Source: Oceanococcus sp964629015 (GTDB lineage: Bacteria; Pseudomonadota; Gammaproteobacteria; Nevskiales; Oceanococcaceae). Taken from it: a stretch of 64,000 nt of DNA. Position 1 is the stretch's first letter. The number at the start of each line of letters is the position of its first letter. Below are positions 18,669-27,226 of the stretch, piece after piece. Under the pieces are notes generated by a model. The model worked only from the letters and a program-made list of their open reading frames with translations, ran no database searches and had not been told where the DNA came from. The stretch covers positions 124,001-188,000 of the forward strand of contig CAZVMN010000007.1 of assembly GCA_964629015.1 (NCBI GenBank). The letters are read 5' to 3'. The translations under genes and the position numbers were made by a program.

Positions 18669-18698
18669 AGTATAGCCTCTGCCCAGCGCTGCTGTCAT
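18669..18698 (-). promoter_or_regulatory. Sigma-70-type promoter of the gcv operon
   Basis: On the minus strand ATGACA (18698-18693) and TATACT (18674-18669) are separated by 18 bases, about 35 bases upstream of the first riboswitch aptamer. Transcription would start near 18662. A 10-base-pair inverted repeat (18679-18708) overlaps the -35 region and the spacer. Confidence 0.55.
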
Positions 18699-18762
18699 CG
18701 CTGGGCAGGCTGCGCTGACGCATGGGCAGGCCGGTGGCCACGTGATCTGGTGTGACGCGCCC

Positions 18763-19956
18763 TCAGGCCGCTGCGCTGCTGCCGCCCAGGGCATAGGCCA
18801 TGAACTCGGATTTCAAACGTTGACGCGTATTGACCACGCTCAAGCCACCGCCACGCAAACGCATCAATTCCGCACTGCGCGAGCCAAACAATGCATCCAA
18901 ACCGTCGATCAAACCCAAGGCCGGCAAAACTTGGCGACGACGTGTACGCGCATATTGGGCTAAAGCCGCTTCTGCCGCGCGTTGTGAGCGTAATAGCCGC
19001 GGGTTGTCCAAACTGGCCACCAGCGCGGCTGCATCCTCAAATCCCAGATTCATACCCAGCCCGGCCAGCGGATGAACCACATGCGCGGCGTCCCCGACCA
19101 GCACGCTCCGGTCCTGCGCATAGTGGGTCGCGTGTTGAAGCATCAGCGGAAAGCTCACGCGGCGGCTGCGCAAACGAAAATGCTGGTCCGCCACCACATG
19201 CTGAAGCTCGGCGCAGAAGGCTTGCTCGTCCAGAGCACACAAACGCTGCGCTTCCGCCGTTGCCACCGACCACACGATCGAAACCTGTCCCTGCGGCAAC
19301 GGCAGCAAGCCCAAAGGGCCGGTCGCGGTAAAAACCTGGCGCGCGCTGTCACAAATCGCGGGTTGTGCGTCCAACACCGCAACCACGCCACTCTGAGCGT
19401 AGTCACGCGCTTCAATCCCGATGCCGCTGGCAGCACGCACACGCGAATCACGCCCATCCGCGCCCACAACCACGGTCGCTTCAAGCTGACGCCCGTCCGC
19501 GCAGTGCAACACGGTGCCCGTCGCGCTCACCTGCATGTGCTGAAATTTGGCCGCGCTCCAACGCGTCACATTCACATGCTCGGCCAGCGCCTGATCCAGG
19601 CCCCATTGCAGCACGCGCACTTCCACGATCTGGCCCAAGGCGTCACGACCGAGTGTTCCGGCGTCGAATTCGATGTTGCCCTGGCCGTCACCATCCCACA
19701 CGCGCATGCGCTGGTAAGGCTGGATGCGCGAGTCGAGCGCGACAGGCCAGGCCTTGACCCGTTCAAACAAGCCACGCGAGCCGGGTGAGACCGCAACCAC
19801 ACGCAGATCGTATTCCCCATCCGGCATGACCGCGGTGGGCTCGGGCGCGGCATCCAGCAGCACGACACGGAACCCCTGTTCAGCCGCCAGCAGCGCGGTT
19901 AATGCCCCAACCGGGCCTGCGCCAACAATCGCCAGATCAAAGCGTTCCTGACTCAT
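18763..19956 (-). CDS. ubiH: FAD-dependent ubiquinone-biosynthesis hydroxylase (UbiH/UbiF/UbiI/COQ6 family)
   Basis: This is a 397-residue flavin monooxygenase. The N-terminal dinucleotide-binding motif is VGAGPVGALTALLAA, VVVGADGRDSRVR lies in the middle, and GDAAHVVHPLAGLGMNLGFED is the second FAD motif typical of ubiquinone ring hydroxylases. Position in a ygfB-pepP operon supports a UbiH-like role, but family members acting on different ring carbons are hard to separate, so the exact position hydroxylated is uncertain. Its ATG overlaps the sulP stop by four bases. It is the last gene of the operon. Confidence 0.85.
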   Translation of the reverse strand: MSQERFDLAIVGAGPVGALTALLAAEQGFRVVLLDAAPEPTAVMPDGEYDLRVVAVSPGSRGLFERVKAWPVALDSRIQPYQRMRVWDGDGQGNIEFDAGTLGRDALGQIVEVRVLQWGLDQALAEHVNVTRWSAAKFQHMQVSATGTVLHCADGRQLEATVVVGADGRDSRVRAASGIGIEARDYAQSGVVAVLDAQPAICDSARQVFTATGPLGLLPLPQGQVSIVWSVATAEAQRLCALDEQAFCAELQHVVADQHFRLRSRRVSFPLMLQHATHYAQDRSVLVGDAAHVVHPLAGLGMNLGFEDAAALVASLDNPRLLRSQRAAEAALAQYARTRRRQVLPALGLIDGLDALFGSRSAELMRLRGGGLSVVNTRQRLKSEFMAYALGGSSAAA

Positions 19957-21632
19957 GCTGCCAAGGCCGTGGATATGTCGGGATACACACGAATCGCCGG
20001 TTGGCGGAGCAAGCCGTAGCGCTGCATCTTCTCCTGCAAACGCGTGCTCACGTGCACCAACAGCAAACGCTTGTTCTGCGTCGCCAACTCACCCGCGATG
20101 GACTCCAGATTCATCATCGCGGTGGTATCCAATACGCTCACATCGGCCAGATCCAGCACCACGGTGTGCACCTCCCGATCCACCGTGGAAATCACTCTCA
20201 AAGCCTTGTGCGCCGCGCCGAAGAACAGGGGGCCGTTGACGTCGTAAATCACCACACCCGGCACCGAGCTCTGCTCGTGAACATGCGCGGCCGGGCTGAC
20301 TTTCTCGCTGCCGGTCAGCTCAATCATGCGGCGCATAAACAGCATCGACGCCAGAACCACACCGGCCGCCACCGCAACCTGCATATCGATCAGCACAGTC
20401 AGGCTGAAGCAGGTGAAAAACACTGCTGCGTCAGCGCGCGGTGCACGTCGCACGATGCGGATCGCGTGATGAGCCTCGCTCATATTCCACGCGACCATCA
20501 GCAGCACCGCGGCCATGGCTGCCATGGGTATCAACGACAGCCAGGGCGCCAGCAGCAACATCGCCATGAGTACAGACACCGAATGCGTGATCGCGGCAAC
20601 CGGCGTGGTTGCCCCCGAACGGACATTGGTCGCGGTGCGCGCAATCGCCGCCGTCGCCGGAATACCGCCAAAAAATGCCACCGCAATATTGCCAGCGCCC
20701 TGCCCGATCAATTCGCTGTCTGGCTTGTGCCGCGATCCGGTCATGCCATCAGCCACCAAGGCACACAGCAACGATTCCAAAGCCCCCAGCAACGCAATCG
20801 CAAAGGCCGGTCCCAGCAGCGCACGCACCAGGTCGAAATTCAGGTTCAAGGGCTGGCCATCCGCGCCCGGCAGCTGCCAGGGCAGAATCAGCTGCGGTGC
20901 AATGGCGGGAATGCCAGGCACGCTCTCGCCATGGCGCTCGAAACTGAAACGGCTGGCGATGGTTTCCACATCGGGCAGGCGGTCAGAGGCGTTGAAGACC
21001 GCGGCCAGCGATGTGCCGATCAGCAAAGCCACCAGATACGATGGCACCCGGGTTTTGACCTTGCGCCAAGCGATGAGCACCGCAAACGTCAGCGCACCGA
21101 TCAAGCACTCCTGCCAACGCAGGCTGGGCAGCGCGGAGAGCATCTGCGCCAGCTTGTCGACGAAATGCACGGCGTCGCCCTGCACCGTCAGACCGAGAAA
21201 ATCCTTGAGCTGCAAACTGGCGATGACAACACCAATACCCGAGGTAAAACCCACCACCACGGGATACGGGATCAGTTGGATCAGCCCGCCGAGCCGCAAC
21301 AGCCCGAAGCCAATCATGATCACGCCAGCCATGGCGCCAGCCAACAGCAAACCCGCCAACCCGAACTGCTGCACCACCGGCAACAACACCACGACAAAGG
21401 CGGCGGTGGGGCCGGAGATATTGACCCGTGAACCACCCAGTAGCGCAATCAGTAATCCACCGACAATCGCCGTATAAAGTCCGTGTTGGGGTGCCACACC
21501 ACTGGCGATCGCGAGGCCCATCGACAACGGCAGGGCAACGATTCCCACGGTAATACCAGCGAGAATATTCGTGGGCAGGGTGTTGGTGAGGGTGCCCTCC
21601 TGCCAAGCCTCGCGTAAGGCCGCAGCAATCAT
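19953..21632 (-). CDS. SulP-family anion transporter with STAS domain
   Basis: This 559-residue inner-membrane protein has the SulP signature near the N-terminus (LPLSMGLAIASGVAPQHGLYTAI), about a dozen hydrophobic helices (residues 15-430) and a cytoplasmic STAS domain (about 440-550, VLDLADVSVLDTTAMMNLE). Family members carry sulfate, bicarbonate, dicarboxylates or other anions. The cargo cannot be read here. It is sandwiched with four-base overlaps on both sides between pepP and the ubiH-like gene, so it is translated as part of that operon, which is unusual. Confidence 0.9.
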   Translation of the reverse strand: MIAAALREAWQEGTLTNTLPTNILAGITVGIVALPLSMGLAIASGVAPQHGLYTAIVGGLLIALLGGSRVNISGPTAAFVVVLLPVVQQFGLAGLLLAGAMAGVIMIGFGLLRLGGLIQLIPYPVVVGFTSGIGVVIASLQLKDFLGLTVQGDAVHFVDKLAQMLSALPSLRWQECLIGALTFAVLIAWRKVKTRVPSYLVALLIGTSLAAVFNASDRLPDVETIASRFSFERHGESVPGIPAIAPQLILPWQLPGADGQPLNLNFDLVRALLGPAFAIALLGALESLLCALVADGMTGSRHKPDSELIGQGAGNIAVAFFGGIPATAAIARTATNVRSGATTPVAAITHSVSVLMAMLLLAPWLSLIPMAAMAAVLLMVAWNMSEAHHAIRIVRRAPRADAAVFFTCFSLTVLIDMQVAVAAGVVLASMLFMRRMIELTGSEKVSPAAHVHEQSSVPGVVIYDVNGPLFFGAAHKALRVISTVDREVHTVVLDLADVSVLDTTAMMNLESIAGELATQNKRLLLVHVSTRLQEKMQRYGLLRQPAIRVYPDISTALAA

Positions 21633-22972
21633 GCCTGGGCCATCAGCGCTTCAATGTCTTCCGCGGATTTAGGCACATCACGGGTCAACACATCGGCTTC
21701 GGCCTCGGTGACCAGCACGTCATCTTCGATACGGATACCGATATTGGCGAACTCTTCGCTCACCCCGGGACTGCCGGCGGACAGGTACAGGCCCGGCTCT
21801 ATGGTCAGCACCATGCCCGGTTCGAGCGCACGCCACCGGCGATTCGCGCGATAGCTGCCGACATCATGCACATCCATACCCAGCCAGTGCCCCGTCTTGT
21901 GCATGAAAAACTCAGTGTATTTCTCGGTCTCGATAAGCTCATCAACACTGCCTTTGAGCAATCCCAGATCGACCAGCCCCTGGGTCAGTATCGGAACCAC
22001 CACCTCGTGTGGCGCCATCCAGTTGGCGCCCTTGCGCACTGCATCCACGGCGGCCAATTGTGACTCCAAAACGATGTCGTAGACCGCACGCTGCGCCGCG
22101 CTGAAATGCCCATTGACCGGGAACGTGCGAGTAATGTCGGCGCAATACCCCTCGAACTCAGCACCGGCATCAATCAGGCACAAATCCCCGTCCGCCAACG
22201 GCTGTGCATTTTCCACGTAATGCAGAATGCAGGCGTTGGCACCGCCACCAACGATGCTTCCGTAAGCGCACTCCATACCGTGGCGCTCGAAATCATGATG
22301 CAATTCCGCACCCAACTGATATTCGTACATACCGGGGCTGACACGCTGCATGGCCCGCACATGCGCTGCGGCTGAGACCTCCGCCGCGTAGCGCATCATG
22401 GCCACTTCGGCGGGCGATTTACGCAGGCGCTGCTCATGCAGAATCGTGCCAATCTGATGAACCTGGGTGGGCGCATTGACCCCTGTGCGCACCATGGCGC
22501 GCACCGCGGCCAGCCATTGCTGCAAGCGCACATCATTGGCCTGCTTCCACCCACTGGTGAAATGCACGGCTTCACGATCCTTCAGAAGCTCCGGCATTTT
22601 GCTGTCGAGATCAGAAATGACCTCCGCACGATCTGCACCGTAGCGCTCCACGCAGCCTTCCGGCCCAGCCCGGTAACCATCCCATTGCTCACGCGCCTTG
22701 TCTCGCGGACGGCAGAACATGACGAACTCGCCATCGGCGTGCCCTGGTGCCAACACCGCCCAGGCATCGGGTTCGGGAAAACCGGTCAGGTAGCGGAAAT
22801 CCGAGTCCTGACGAAACCGGTAATGCACATCGCTGTTACGGGTTTGCTCGGTCGCCGCAGGAATAATCGCAACCGCATCGGGACCAATCGAATCCATCAA
22901 CGCGCGACGACGGCGCGCATATTCATCAGCGGTGATCTGGGCCTCAGTCGGCCTGGGGATGTAATTCGACAT
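21629..22972 (-). CDS. pepP: Xaa-Pro aminopeptidase P
   Basis: This 447-residue M24 metallopeptidase removes N-terminal residues preceding proline. The two-metal site is visible as two Asp (LIDAGAEFEGYCADITRTFPV), a His (HKTGHWLGMDVHD), and two Glu (TIEPGLY and RIEDDVLVT). The start at 22972 gives the family's usual N-terminus (MSNYIPRPT). A longer frame to 23035 would extend far into ygfB. It overlaps the end of the ygfB-like gene by 29 bases and the start of sulP by four. Confidence 0.93.
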   Translation of the reverse strand: MSNYIPRPTEAQITADEYARRRRALMDSIGPDAVAIIPAATEQTRNSDVHYRFRQDSDFRYLTGFPEPDAWAVLAPGHADGEFVMFCRPRDKAREQWDGYRAGPEGCVERYGADRAEVISDLDSKMPELLKDREAVHFTSGWKQANDVRLQQWLAAVRAMVRTGVNAPTQVHQIGTILHEQRLRKSPAEVAMMRYAAEVSAAAHVRAMQRVSPGMYEYQLGAELHHDFERHGMECAYGSIVGGGANACILHYVENAQPLADGDLCLIDAGAEFEGYCADITRTFPVNGHFSAAQRAVYDIVLESQLAAVDAVRKGANWMAPHEVVVPILTQGLVDLGLLKGSVDELIETEKYTEFFMHKTGHWLGMDVHDVGSYRANRRWRALEPGMVLTIEPGLYLSAGSPGVSEEFANIGIRIEDDVLVTEAEADVLTRDVPKSAEDIEALMAQA

Positions 22973-23456
22973 AGAGCGTCTGCGCTGCCACTTTGAGATA
23001 TTCGACGATTTCGGTGTAGGCGTCTTCCGCTTCACCGTCCTCTTCCTCTTCCACGCTGATCTTGCAGATCTCCATCAAGTCGCGCAGAAGTTCCTTGACC
23101 TCATCCGAGGCCTTGTCTTGGCCCAACTCGCCCGCACTGCCCACGCCAAACATCAGCCCGGCGCTCCAGTCAGCCAGCGCCGTGACCCGGTCCGTCAAGG
23201 GCGCGGAATCCGGTGGCAGTATCGGTTGAAATCCACAGGATGGATCTTCCAGTTCATCACGCACCTGCTGGGCAAACTCAAGCAATGAGGTCCAAGCGGA
23301 TGTGTTGCGGTCGACATCATCCAGCGCCAGATCGGCGGGAAGCTGGTCGTGGCGACACCACATCCCCGCGAGCTGGCCATGAAAACCGGCCGGACTGGTG
23401 GTGGATTCCACCTCGGTCAGCCAATCGGCCAAGGTGTTGTAAGTCAGGTCATGCAT
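22944..23456 (-). CDS. ygfB: YgfB/YecA (UPF0149) family protein
   Basis: This 170-residue acidic helical protein matches the UPF0149 pattern (WSAGLMFGVGSAGE, DEVKELLRDLMEI, YTEIVEYLKVAAQTLYVEL). In many gammaproteobacteria ygfB lies directly before pepP and ubiH, as here. The biochemical role is not well defined, and links to regulation have been reported in other species. The ATG at 23456 gives the usual N-terminus. The upstream ATG at 23513 adds an unlikely extension. Confidence 0.88.
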   Translation of the reverse strand: MHDLTYNTLADWLTEVESTTSPAGFHGQLAGMWCRHDQLPADLALDDVDRNTSAWTSLLEFAQQVRDELEDPSCGFQPILPPDSAPLTDRVTALADWSAGLMFGVGSAGELGQDKASDEVKELLRDLMEICKISVEEEEDGEAEDAYTEIVEYLKVAAQTLYVELHPQAD

Positions 23457-23761
23457 CTGTGCATTATCCCACGCCGCTGCCACGCGTACCAAAAAGCCCC
23501 GCTGTGTCGGCATTCCGCGACAGGCGCACAGCGCTTAGCTCAGGGCCGCTCCGCCAGATCTCTGCCTGCGATGTTGCCGTTCGGCAACAGAATGCTGCCA
23601 ACCATGCGACGAGACCAAGACACAAAACCCAGAAGAAGACCACAAAATATTGTTTTTATTGGATTTATAGAAACTTGGCACACAGCTTGTTCAAGACTTA
23701 CTGCGAGCGGGACACTCCCCTAACGCCCCTCGCGATCCATTTGCACTCTAAGGAGAGAAGC
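23457..23761 (+). promoter_or_regulatory. Divergent intergenic region with a sigma-54-like promoter for the EF-hand gene
   Basis: This gap of 305 bases separates ygfB (leftward) from the EF-hand gene (rightward). The right half is AT-rich. TGGCAC at 23676-23681, five bases, then TTGT at 23687-23690 resembles the -24/-12 sigma-54 element except for T in place of the final C. A hairpin-forming GTTGCCGTTCGGCAAC lies near 23574-23589. The 6S RNA often found near ygfB homologues is not recognisable here. Confidence 0.3.
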
Positions 23762-24067
23762 ATGAACAAGGTACGTCATACTGCACTGGCACTGACTTCC
23801 GCCGCCCTGCTGGGCCTGGCTGGCACCGCCATGGCTGAATCGCAGACGCCTTACACTGATCTCGACCGCAACGGCGACGGCAAGATTTCCAAAACCGAAG
23901 CCGGTGCTGATACCGAACTGTCCAAGCAGTTCAACCAGATCGATACGGACGGCAACGGCGTTCTGGAATGGGGCGAGTTCGCTCGCTTTGAGTCAGAAGG
24001 TGAGATGTCCGACCAACCGGCGACGGATATGAATCCGCAGCCGTTGGGCGAGACCACACCGCAGTAA
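23762..24067 (+). CDS. Small periplasmic EF-hand protein
   Basis: This 101-residue protein has a Sec signal peptide (residues 1-25, cleavage after AMA) and two EF-hand loops, DLDRNGDGKISKTE and DTDGNGVLEWGEF. Each has Asp/Asn/Asp ligands and a closing Glu, so calcium binding is likely. A Pro- and acid-rich tail follows. The strong ribosome site AAGGAGAG fixes the start. It stands alone, with its own promoter region and a strong terminator, which suggests abundant expression. Role unknown. Confidence 0.85.
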   Translation: MNKVRHTALALTSAALLGLAGTAMAESQTPYTDLDRNGDGKISKTEAGADTELSKQFNQIDTDGNGVLEWGEFARFESEGEMSDQPATDMNPQPLGETTPQ

Positions 24068-24090
24068 AAACTGCTGTGCACGCCGCACCA

Positions 24091-24118
24091 GCGCCCGGCC
24101 TTGGCCGGGCGCTTTGCG
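24091..24118 (+). terminator. Rho-independent terminator after the EF-hand gene
   Basis: GCGCCCGG and CCGGGCGC form an 8-base-pair stem (10 with the inner pairs) around CCTTGG at 24091-24112, followed by TTTGCGTTT. It lies 23 bases after the EF-hand stop and just before the end of the convergent protease gene. Confidence 0.75.
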
Positions 24119-24119
24119 T

Positions 24120-24632
24120 TTAAGGGATAGCGAGATGCTGAGGATCACCGGCGGTCATCAGCTCGCAGCGACTCAAAGACAATTCCGCTGGCGCGATGGA
24201 AAACTGAAAAGGCGCAAGACGCTCGAGTGCGCGCATCCCCAGTATGGGTCGCGTTCCCGCCGGAAACACCGCGGTTTCGACATCACGCAACCAACACGCC
24301 TCGCCAAGTCGCAGCGCCTTGATCCGGTAAATCGGCACTTTGCGCACCGACTCATCCGCCATGCGCGCGCCGATATGACGATCAAACGCCGCCTCATCCC
24401 GCGCCAACAAATCATCGAGCATGTCTTGCGGGATCACCATGAAACTCGAACCGGTGTCGACTAACAAGGAAAACGGTTCGGTGTGCGCGAACGCCGCATT
24501 GAGATAAAAGGTGCCAGTGGACTGACGCTGCATCGCGACGCTGTGCATCGGCGTCGCTGCAGACGCCTCCGTCTGCGCTTGAGCCGTAGCACTGAACAAC
24601 ACCAACACAAATGTGACGATTCGCAAAGACAA
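24120..24632 (-). CDS. Retropepsin-like aspartic protease, exported
   Basis: This protein of about 170 residues has the clan AA (retropepsin-like) signature LLVDTGSSFMVIP, with the catalytic Asp in DTGSS, and the later ILGMRALERL segment that matches the family's second conserved block. A Sec signal (ending SATAQAQ) places it in the periplasm. I chose a TTG at 24632 because GGAGGG lies six bases upstream and the signal peptide begins there. An ATG at 24650 with no clear ribosome site is the alternative. Such proteins would act as dimers. Substrate unknown. Confidence 0.75.
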   Translation of the reverse strand: MSLRIVTFVLVLFSATAQAQTEASAATPMHSVAMQRQSTGTFYLNAAFAHTEPFSLLVDTGSSFMVIPQDMLDDLLARDEAAFDRHIGARMADESVRKVPIYRIKALRLGEACWLRDVETAVFPAGTRPILGMRALERLAPFQFSIAPAELSLSRCELMTAGDPQHLAIP

Positions 24633-24778
24633 GGCGGGCCCTCCAAACATCAGTCCAGCCGGCTGCGCCACCGGCACCTGCTCAAACTCTACGCAGGGCT
24701 CAGAGAACTTTGCGTGAAGCCGATCACAATCGCAACGGCGATCTCCGCAAAGTCCTCGAAGTAACTGATAATACGGCG

Positions 24779-25933
24779 ATGATCGCCAGCCCTACACTCA
24801 TTCAATCGCTCACCCAGCTGATCGGCACGTCTTCGGTCAGCAGCACGCTGCGCGCGCTGGATACGAGCAACCATGCGGTGTGTGCTTTGCTCGCCAACTG
24901 GCTTGAACCTCTGGGTTTTTCCTGCGAGTTGTTGCCTATCGACGGCAGCCCCGGCAAATACAACCTGATTGCGACGCGCGGCCAGGGCGATGGCGGCTTG
25001 GTGCTGTCCGGCCACACCGATACGGTGCCTTACGACGATGCGGGCTGGGACAGCGATCCGTTCAAGCTGCGTGATGCTGGCGACCGCTGGCATGGGCTTG
25101 GCACCTGCGACATGAAGGGCTTTTTCGCGCTCTGCGTCCAGCTGGCCGCCGAGCTCAAAGACGTTGATCTCAAACAACCTCTGGTGATTCTGGCCACCGC
25201 CGACGAAGAATCCGGCATGGACGGTGCCAAAGCCCTGCTCAAGGCTGGCCGACCACTGGGCCGCCACGCCTTGGTCGGAGAGCCCACCGGCTTGATTCCG
25301 GTGCGCATGCACAAAGGCATATTCATGGATGTGCTGCGGGTGCGCGGACGGGCTGGGCATTCTTCCAATCCCGCCGCAGGCGTGAACGCGGTGGAGGGCG
25401 TCCACAAAGCGCTCGGCGCCTTGCTGGATCTGCGCGAGGAGCTCAAGACCCGGCTGCTGCGTGAGGAATTTTCGGTACCGCACTCAACCCTGAACCCAGG
25501 CTGTGTGCATGGCGGTGACAGCCCCAATCGCATTCCTGCAGCTTGTGAGCTGCAATTCGATCTGCGCCCTGTGCCCGGCTTGGATCTGGAAGATCTGCGC
25601 CAGGAAGCACGCGCACGCATGGATGCGGTACTGGGCGATGGCCCGTGGCAGTGGGAACATGACACCGTTTTCGAAGGTGCTGAAGCGTTTGAAACACCGG
25701 CAAATGCGGCGATCGTACAAGCGGCTGAACGGCTCACCGACAGCCCTGCGCAGGCGGTTAACTTCTGCACCGAAGGGGGTTATCTCAACCGCTTGGGCCT
25801 GCAGACGCTGGTTCTTGGCCCTGGAGATATCGCGCAAGCCCATCAGCCCAACGAGTACCTGGCCATGGACCAAGTCGCGCCGATGATGGACATCCTGCGC
25901 GGTCTGGTGAAGGATTTCTGCCATGAGCAGTGA
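24779..25933 (+). CDS. argE: Acetylornithine deacetylase
   Basis: This 384-residue M20-family metallohydrolase releases ornithine from N-acetylornithine in arginine synthesis. Metal-binding segments are visible as SGHTDTVP, GTCDMKGF and ATADEESG (catalytic Glu pair), with a dimerisation domain (RGRAGHSSNPAAGVNAVE) and a late GPGDIAQAHQPNEYL carrying the last His ligand. The ATG at 24779 gives the normal N-terminus. The frame continues upstream to 24710 but without family similarity. It overlaps argA by 11 bases. Confidence 0.93.
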   Translation: MIASPTLIQSLTQLIGTSSVSSTLRALDTSNHAVCALLANWLEPLGFSCELLPIDGSPGKYNLIATRGQGDGGLVLSGHTDTVPYDDAGWDSDPFKLRDAGDRWHGLGTCDMKGFFALCVQLAAELKDVDLKQPLVILATADEESGMDGAKALLKAGRPLGRHALVGEPTGLIPVRMHKGIFMDVLRVRGRAGHSSNPAAGVNAVEGVHKALGALLDLREELKTRLLREEFSVPHSTLNPGCVHGGDSPNRIPAACELQFDLRPVPGLDLEDLRQEARARMDAVLGDGPWQWEHDTVFEGAEAFETPANAAIVQAAERLTDSPAQAVNFCTEGGYLNRLGLQTLVLGPGDIAQAHQPNEYLAMDQVAPMMDILRGLVKDFCHEQ

Positions 25934-27191
25934 CAACAGCATGGCTTTTCCGCAAGCGCTACGCAGCGCAGCGCCGTACATCAACGCCCACAGCGGGCGC
26001 ATTTGCGTGGTTCACATCCCTGGTGATGTGGCCGCGACCGATGCCTTCAAACCCCTGATCTACGACCTGGCCCTGGCGCACAGCCTTGGCCTGAAGTTGA
26101 TTCTGGTGCTGGGCGCGCGACCACAGATCGAAATGCGTTTAGCCCGCGAGCAACACCACACCCCCATGGTGGCCGGCCATCGGGTGACCGACGCAGTGAC
26201 CTTGGATTGTGTGCGAGAAGCGGTCGGACAACTGCGCGCCGAATTCGAGGCGACGTTGTCCACCGGGCTGGCAAGCACGCCTATGGGCGGTGCGCGCATT
26301 CATGTGGCCAGCGGCAATCTGGTCACCGCACGCCCCGTCGGCATCCATGACGGTGTGGATCTGCAGTTCACCGGCGTGCTGCGGCGGCTCGACACCGACA
26401 CCATTGCGGATCATCTGCGCAATGGTCGTATCGTGCTGCTGGGACCACTGGGCTATTCACCGACCGGCGAAACCTTCAACCTGCGCAGCGATGATTTGGC
26501 GTTGGCAACAGCCAAAGCCATGCACGCCGACAAGCTGGTGCTGTTCACCGACAGCGACATCGCCCGCGGCGAACTCAGTCTCAGTAACGTGGCCAGCAGC
26601 CAGGACCCGATTCAAACCCTGGCACTGGATGCCGTGCGAGCCGACATCCCGCGCGTCCACATACTCAATGCCGCTCAGGACGGCGCGCTGCTGCGTGAGT
26701 TGTACACCCGCGATGGCTGCGGCCTGATGGTCAGCGCGCAAGCCTTCGATAGCCTGCATCAAGCCACCATTGATGACATTGGCGGTCTGATGCAGCTCAT
26801 CGAGCCACTGGAACGCGCCGGCGTGATCGTGCCGCGTTCCCGCGAGCAGCTGGAGCTGGAAATCGAACGTTTCACCGTGATGGCGCGCGACGACACCATC
26901 ATTGGCTGCCGGGCGTTATACCCCTATCCCGACGACGGCTGCGGCGAACTCGCCTGCATCATCGTGGCGCCGGACTACCAGCATGGCGGTCGGGCCAACG
27001 CACTGCTCAATCACACCGAGCAGGCTGCCCGCGGCATGGGCCTGAAGCGCTTGTTCGTGCTCACGACTCAAACTGAGCACTGGTTTATCGAGCACGGCTT
27101 CCGGCGCGGTTCTTTGGACGAACTGCCGCAACAGAGAAAGGCGTTTTACAACTTCCAACGCAACTCGAAAGTGCTGATCAAGGATTTGTAA
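25923..27191 (+). CDS. argA: N-acetylglutamate synthase
   Basis: This 422-residue protein has the ArgA layout: an amino-acid-kinase-like domain (residues 1-280, VLGARPQIEMRL, LLGPLGYSPTGETFNLRSDDLA) that binds arginine for feedback control, and a C-terminal GNAT acetyltransferase domain (about 285-422, with IIVAPDYQHGGRANALL and a late WFIEHGF). It makes N-acetylglutamate from acetyl-CoA and glutamate, the first step of arginine synthesis. Overlap with argE indicates a two-gene arginine operon that pairs the first acetylation with the deacetylation step. Confidence 0.94.
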   Translation: MSSDNSMAFPQALRSAAPYINAHSGRICVVHIPGDVAATDAFKPLIYDLALAHSLGLKLILVLGARPQIEMRLAREQHHTPMVAGHRVTDAVTLDCVREAVGQLRAEFEATLSTGLASTPMGGARIHVASGNLVTARPVGIHDGVDLQFTGVLRRLDTDTIADHLRNGRIVLLGPLGYSPTGETFNLRSDDLALATAKAMHADKLVLFTDSDIARGELSLSNVASSQDPIQTLALDAVRADIPRVHILNAAQDGALLRELYTRDGCGLMVSAQAFDSLHQATIDDIGGLMQLIEPLERAGVIVPRSREQLELEIERFTVMARDDTIIGCRALYPYPDDGCGELACIIVAPDYQHGGRANALLNHTEQAARGMGLKRLFVLTTQTEHWFIEHGFRRGSLDELPQQRKAFYNFQRNSKVLIKDL

Positions 27192-27226
27192 GGCCTCTGA
27201 TCGCACCGCACAAACAAGGCTAGACC

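Noticed and set aside
18679..18708. Perfect 10-base-pair hairpin between the ubiH-like gene and gcvT as a terminator
   Set aside because: No T tract follows on either strand and it overlaps the likely gcv promoter, so a terminator call is not supported. It could still matter for regulation.
19902..21431. Plus-strand open frame of about 510 codons
   Set aside because: It is antisense to the SulP transporter. Its Gln/His/Arg-rich composition is typical of a GC-rich shadow frame.
23457..23761. Possible 6S RNA gene beside ygfB
   Set aside because: In relatives ssrS lies near ygfB/zapA, but I cannot see the long paired arms and central bubble of 6S RNA here, and no zapA is adjacent.
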